Origin: Hevea brasiliensis
Taxonomy: Eukaryota; Streptophyta; Magnoliopsida; Malpighiales; Euphorbiaceae
Direction of reading: 5' to 3'
Assembly (NCBI RefSeq): GCF_030052815.1
Contig: NC_079503.1
Location: 50,076,735 to 50,140,734, forward strand
Length of the DNA: 64,000 nt
In this document: positions 58,890 through 64,000 of the stretch, piece by piece
How the letters are laid out: each line of letters starts with the position of its first letter
Numbering within the stretch: the first letter of the stretch is position 1
Notes under the pieces: generated by a model
The model's database searches: none
What the model was told of the DNA's origin: nothing
What the model saw: the letters and a program-made list of their open reading frames with translations, nothing else
Position numbers and translations under genes: made by a program

Positions 58890-60083
58890 ATGGAAGAAGG
58901 GGATCGTTTAGTCGATCAATTAGTAGAGGTTGAGGTGCAAAGGGATGCCCCAGCCCTTCAAAATGTGAGTGGATCAGCTGCACCAACCTCCTCAATACCG
59001 CAGTTTTCTGGTCAATTTGCTTAGCAGATGGGTGCGATGTTCCAACAGATGGCTGGTAACATGCCTACTCAAGCCCCACAGCAGCCACCGGTAGTACAAC
59101 CACAGCCTTCAGCTAAGCAGCACGATAAGCTAATTAAGTATGGGGCTATTGAGTTCAAGGGGACAGTGGATCCGCTAGAGGCAAAACAATGGTTGGAAAG
59201 GATGAAAAGAGTTTTTAGGAAGCTGCATTACACCGATGAGCTAAAGTTTGAGTGCTCAGTCTCACTTCTACAGGGGGATGCATATGATTGGTGGAAAACC
59301 ATTTCCCACAATTTGGTGGAACCCCCAGTATTGACATGGGTTGACTTTCTTAGAGAGTTTAGACAAAAATATGTCCCAGATGCCTATGTGGACCAGAAGC
59401 TACAGGAGTTCTTAAGCTTGAAGCAAAGGAACAAAAAAGTGGCAGAATATGATAGAAACTTCTTTAGATTGAGTCATTATGCAGGAAACCTGCTTAACAC
59501 TCCTACAAACAGATGTAAACATTTTGAGGCCTAATTAAGGCCTAGTCTAAGAATGCAAGTTGTGGGGTTCCGACACCAGAATTTCTCAGAGCTAATATCG
59601 CTAACCCTGGAACTGGAAAGAATTGAGAATAAAGAAACAGTTAAAAAGGGTACAGTAGAAAAAGAGAAAATTAGAAAGACTACTGATCAAGTTCCTGATA
59701 GTGGGTCAGAAAAGAGAAAGCACTTCGGAGGATCTAGCTCACGCGAATCAGGTAGAGATAGATCTTCTGGATAGAAACCACCCCGATCGGATCAGCAAAC
59801 TCAGCAGAAACCCAGAAATGCACTGTCGGATCGACTTTGTGAAACTTGTGGTAAACCACATAGTGGGGAATATTATAGAGCCATAGGAGCATGTTTTAAT
59901 TGTGGAGAGACTAGTCATTTTACTAAGGATTGTATAAATCCACGCCGTTCTGGATTATTTACTTCAAGAAAGGGATCAGGTCAAGTTCCTACCCCAAAGA
60001 GTTCACCATCAGTTAGTAAAGGTAGAGGTAGAGGTAGGAGTGGTACACCTGGAAGTCAGAGTACAGTGAATCAGCCAGAATAA
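58890..60083 (+). pseudogene. gag: Element B2: Gag
   Basis: ATG at 58890 (MEEGDRLVDQ, like J). One frame through the Gln/Pro-rich N-terminus, the gag domain (AYDWWKTISH, EFRQKYVPD, FLSLKQRNKKVAEYD), a Lys/Glu-rich linker, the CETCGKPHSGEY segment, knuckle CFNCGETSHFTKDC (CX2CX4HX4C, 59892-59933) and a Gly-Arg-rich tail. Nonsense codons: TAG 59022-59024, TAA 59532-59534, TAG near 59772, TAA 60081-60083. No frameshift is seen. It is closely related to J gag. Confidence 0.9.
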
Positions 60084-60719
60084 GGCGATGCTCTAGCTAG
60101 AGTATACACTATGCGGCAGAGGGAAGAGGCTGAGACTTCTGACATTGTTGCTGATACTTTCTCAATTTTTAACTAAGATATATATATGTATTGTTTGACC
60201 TAGGGTCTGCATACTTTTATGTTAGTGCTTGCATTGTTTGCCTTCCTGCTATCCCTCGTATAAAAATAAATTTTGATATGTTAGTGACTAGTCTTTTTGG
60301 AATTAGTTTTGGAAGCTAGCGAAAGAAATTTCCTAGAATACGATAAATTATTGAAAATCGATAGATAAAAGAGTTATGGAAGTAAAAATTTGAACAGTTG
60401 GTTCAGATGTAATAAAGAAATGTTACGAATATAAGTAAGATTATTGACTAGAATAGTCAGAGGACCAATGATTAGATAAATAATTCTAACATGACCTCAA
60501 TGGTCATTCAATAAGGAAACATGAACCGAAATATTAGACAGAACAATAGTAAGAAAAGATTGGTATTACACAAACAAATTAAATGTTGTATTAGATTGTT
60601 AAAAGTCTTACACAAATTCAAAAGAGAGAAGATTATACAATTATATAGAAAGAAGAAAATAAACGTATGACTATTGTGATACGACTACTAGGTAAAATTT
60701 TGCGGATGAAATTTATTTT
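60084..60719 (+). other. Element B2: protease stub and non-coding remainder
   Basis: 60084-60300 still reads as a decayed protease start (TMRQREEAETSDIV, then the DPGS site as DL*GSAYFYVSAC). From about 60310 to 60700 no RT, RNase H or integrase motif is found in any frame. The last ~50 bp regain the element end (TTTTGCGGATGAAATTTA), so pol was removed internally. Confidence 0.8.
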
Positions 60720-60730
60720 AAGGGGGGGAG
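60720..60730 (+). other. Element B2: polypurine tract
   Basis: AAGGGGGGGAG, 3 bp before the 3' LTR; the cleanest PPT in the window. Confidence 0.88.
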
Positions 60731-60733
60731 AAT

Positions 60734-62094
60734 TGCAACACTCCTATATTCGGTAGTGCGTTCTACTGTTCCGATGACCGGTGTCTGTCCGGACAGCTAG
60801 GATGCCTGGAATTATACTTAAATGTTAGTGAAGAGAAATAACATAATGAAACAATAGAGAAAAATACAAGAAAAAAAAAATAAGAGCAATGAAATGTGAA
60901 TAAGTTAAACGAGCCAAAAACTGTAGCGATTAGTGACCGCACTAGGAAGTTGCGGTGAGGATCGTTCATTAGCCCTGGACCACAGGGAACATTGGAAATA
61001 TTTTTGGGACCTAAATAAACATCTATTGAGGTATAAATAACATTAGAAATGTTAAAAAAAATTTAATTAATTAGTACAAAGAAAAACGAAAAATTGAGAA
61101 ACTGACAAAAATTGGCATTACCGAAAAATCAAGAATACAAACTGAATAAGGACATTTTGGTCAATTCACACCTCGAGTTGCCTTTTGACCTAAGTGTCCA
61201 TGAAAATAAAATAATATTAAACTTTGAAAATGTCATGAAAAATAAGAAATGTGGTACATATTATAAATAGTGGTAGTTGGTGGCATAATTGCAAAATTAA
61301 AAAACTTTGGATTATTTAAATAATTAAGCAAGGTTAGTGCTCCATTAACCATGCTTAAGTGGCCATATATAAGCCTTCTTGGACAGAAAATAATCTCATC
61401 TTCAACCTCTCAACAACCAGCCGAAGTGAACCACCATTAAAACTCCATATCCATACCTCACTCAACCTTCATGCACTCCATTCTTTGCCATTTTCTTTTT
61501 AGATTTCTTTACTAAAGTTGGACTAAACATCTTGAGCAGCATATTGGGAGTAAAAAGGGAAAGATTTGAAGAAGTTTTAGCAAGCACCAATAAGAGGTAA
61601 GTGTCCATTTTCTTCCCTTGCTTAATTAAAACTTGTGTTGAGGTTGTGGGTAGTATTTTGGTTGAAAAATTGAAAGAATTACTTGAGTAATTGTTGGGTC
61701 TAATTTTCGGTAGCCATGGAAGTTCAAAGTGTTTAGCTTTCTTTTACATGTAATTGATGGGAAATTATGTTGATTAAGGTTATAAGATGTTTTAGCTAAT
61801 GTATTTGATGTGTATGTGTGAATTGAGCAATTGAAATTAAGGGTTTAAAAGGGAATTTCAATACCTTAGTAAACTACCATTTTTGGGCAGCCTTTAAACT
61901 CATGAATTTATGTATGATATCATGAAACTTATTAATGAATTCTGGTGGTGATGATGTAGGGGCAGTATGTATAATTGATGATGGAAGTTATATGTAATGG
62001 TTAGGAGTGTTATGTATATATATTATTTAGAATTGGATATTGTGAATTAGAAGTGTAATTGGTGCATTATCAATTGGTTATATTCTGCCTAAAG
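60734..62094 (+). mobile_element. Element B2: 3' LTR, 5' portion
   Basis: Starts TGCAACACTCCTATATTCGG. TATA-like at 61365-61372 and donor-like GAG|GTAAGTGTCC at 61597-61598 (+863). Interrupted at 62094 by an LTR-IV (TSD TAAAG 62090-62094); the rest lies beyond the window. Confidence 0.87.
61365..61372 (+). promoter_or_regulatory. TATA-like box of B2 3' LTR
   Basis: Same GGCCATATATAAGCC context as 55120, +632 from the LTR start. Confidence 0.5.
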
Positions 62095-64000
62095 TTTAAC
62101 ACCCCTATTTGTATAGCCTAGTATATTTCACTGTTCCGGTGATCGGAGTCGGTCTGGACAATTAAGGGAATTAGAACCACACTTAAGATAACTAGATAAG
62201 CCATAAACACAAATAATTAGTAATTGTCAATTAGTTAAGTATAAATAAGAAAAACATAACATATTTAAACTCAAATTTCGAATCGTAAAATGTGACGCCG
62301 CGGTCCTTAAGACTATTAAAAACACAATGGAAAAGAGAAAATCACGAAAAAGAATTGTTAAGCCAGTCAAATAATTAGGTCAGGGAGCTGGAAGAGATAT
62401 TGAATTATTTGCAAACCGGGTTCAACCGGCGAGGGGCAATTTGGTCAATTGACCCTGAGAGCTGACTCCTAACCTAACTATCAAATAAAATTAGAGAAAA
62501 GAAAATTTCAGGATCAAAAATTAAATTAAAGAACTAAGGAAAAATAAATGAAAAAAAAAGAAAAAAAAGAAAAAGTTAACTACATCACTTTTATGACATC
62601 AAAATGATGTCAAAATTGATTTTTAATTTCCCACCATATTTGACTAATTCAATTACATAAAAGTAACCATAAAAGACATAAAAATTAAAAAGGAAAATAA
62701 CTCTTCTCTTACCTCAAAGTTTCGGCAGCCATATCTCCCTAAGCTCCACCATTGTTTTCCTCCATGAAAGCTTGAGTTCAAGCTTGTAAACACCCAGTTA
62801 ACCCTACCTTGCCCCAAATTCTTCCATTAAAACTTGTTAACCTCACTTGAGAAGAATATTGATCACAAAAGAAAGAAGAAAAAAAGAAGGAAATTGAAGA
62901 TTTAGCATTCAAGTTGAGGTTAGTGATTTAAGTTGCAAATTTAGTTTATTAGTTGTGTTTATAGCTTAACTAACTTAGAAATAAACTTAAAATGAAATGA
63001 AATTAATTGTTGGAGGACTAATTATGGATTTTGGTTAGCTAGAGTTTGTTATGGTATTGCATGAATTTGATTGGATTAAAAGTATAGGCAAGCTTATATG
63101 AATGTGGAGGTGATGTTGATATGCTTAGATTTGGTTAAATGTAACTACTAGTGGAGTTAGGGTTTCGGACACCTAGGGTTTAGAGGCAAAAATGTGAGAA
63201 ATTGTGAAATGATGTGTTTGACCTAGTTTGAGGTGAGAAATGGTCATTTGTGACCAAATGAAGTGTGCTGGAAGTGTTGGAATTGAGATTAAATTCGGAT
63301 TGAATGTGGTCATGCTGCAGGTAGCAGGACAAAGGTCCCTTTGAGGGACCAAAACTGAAAATTTACAAGTCCAATTGGTATGAGACCAATTGGGAATGAA
63401 AATAGACATAACATGACACAATTTTCATTGAGGAATCATGCCCAAAAAGTGACCAAAACCTAGTGAACAAATTGACCAAATCTGGATTTTCTCAGTCTGA
63501 CATGTACAAAAATGACCAAATGAATAGTATTTGTTCATTTGGCCATAACTTGAGCTAGGCAGGTCTAAATGACCTGAAATTTTACCAGTAGACATTTGAG
63601 GTATAATCCTAAAACTTTCATGAAGAACAGAAATCAAAATTATGCAATTAACCAAGTCATTTGGCCACCCAAATTTGGTAACCTAAAACTGCCAGAACCA
63701 GAATTTGCCCAAAAATCTGGGTTAAGTCCAATCCGGCAACCATGATTCAAATGACTATAACTTGAGCTACAAAACTCCAATTGGAGTGATCTAAAAAGGA
63801 GAATAAAGTTAAGACAATAGGGAACATTTTCTATGAAGGAAGTTTTGCCAAATTCTAACCGAAGAATGACTAATGGAATAGTGCAGCTTAAGACACTAAA
63901 ACTGAAAATTTGTAAATTTGCCTAAAAGACTTAGAATTTGAGTAAACAACCAAAACCAACAAATTTAGTGACCAAAAGTGTAGTGAATAGTAACCCCGAA
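62095..64000 (+). mobile_element. LTR-IV, 5' portion, runs off the window
   Basis: Starts TTTAACACCCCTATTTGTAT (degraded TGTAACACCCC). Donor-like TTGAG|GTTAGTG at 62919-62920 (+824). Modules from about 63361, including the perfect palindrome ACTCCAATTGGAGT at 63774-63787. It lacks the conserved GATGGGTGACC stretch, about 60 bp being absent near 62262. Whether it is a solo LTR or part of a full element cannot be told from here. Confidence 0.82.

Overview
The window is plant nuclear DNA made almost entirely of nested Ty3/gypsy LTR retrotransposons. I see no host gene, tRNA or rRNA. The evidence is AT-rich sequence, 5-bp target-site duplications (TSDs), primer-binding sites matching initiator tRNA-Met, gag CCHC knuckles, and gag-PR-RT-RNaseH-integrase order ending in the chromodomain-like tail of Tekay/Del-type chromoviruses. 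A dicot, perhaps a Euphorbiaceae tree, is a low-confidence guess.

Layout. The oldest layer is a decayed + strand element H. Its gag remnant starts at 18170, its pol is scattered from 18606 to 47665, and its 3' LTR starts at 47715. H is cut five times. Left (1-18169): a minus-strand LTR block holding an LTR inside an LTR inside an LTR, a solo LTR (7002-11396) and a truncated element J (11433-17309). Inside pol: solo LTRs at 20010-23677 (TSD TATGC) and 24754-28322 (TSD GTTTA). Also in pol: a mosaic LTR at 28541-47039 (TSD CATCC), itself split by a solo LTR at 30227-44330 (TSD GACTT) that contains the youngest element, A (32028-42796). Right (48553-64000): further + and - LTRs stacked up to six insertions deep, including a gag-only element B2 (54481-62094).

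Elements. A is the only nearly complete copy: two long LTRs about 97-98% alike by eye, PBS, gag, PR, an open 618-codon RT-RNaseH-integrase segment, integrase tail and PPT. Three frameshifts and four nonsense codons break it. J and B2 share one gag type (CFNCG knuckle), A and H another. B2 has no RT, RNaseH or integrase at all.

LTR families. LTR-I (A), II, III and IV, plus variants, look unrelated over long stretches but share one plan: TGTAACRCCC start, conserved blocks in the first 250 bp, often a TATA-like box near +610 to +650, and a splice-donor-like AG|GTNAGT near +871. Then come 3 to 6 degenerate modules of about 195 bp, a covarying stem-loop about 650 bp before the LTR end, and a splice-acceptor-like CAG/TAG 18-27 nt past the stem. 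Counting donor to acceptor as an intron, the remaining LTR sequence is nearly constant (about 1.48-1.55 kb) while the interval runs from 1.6 to 2.8 kb. This apparent LTR-embedded intron with a structured acceptor is the most interesting signal here. The second is patches where CTG/CAG in one copy reads TCG/CG in the other, which may be a base-calling effect of CHG methylation.
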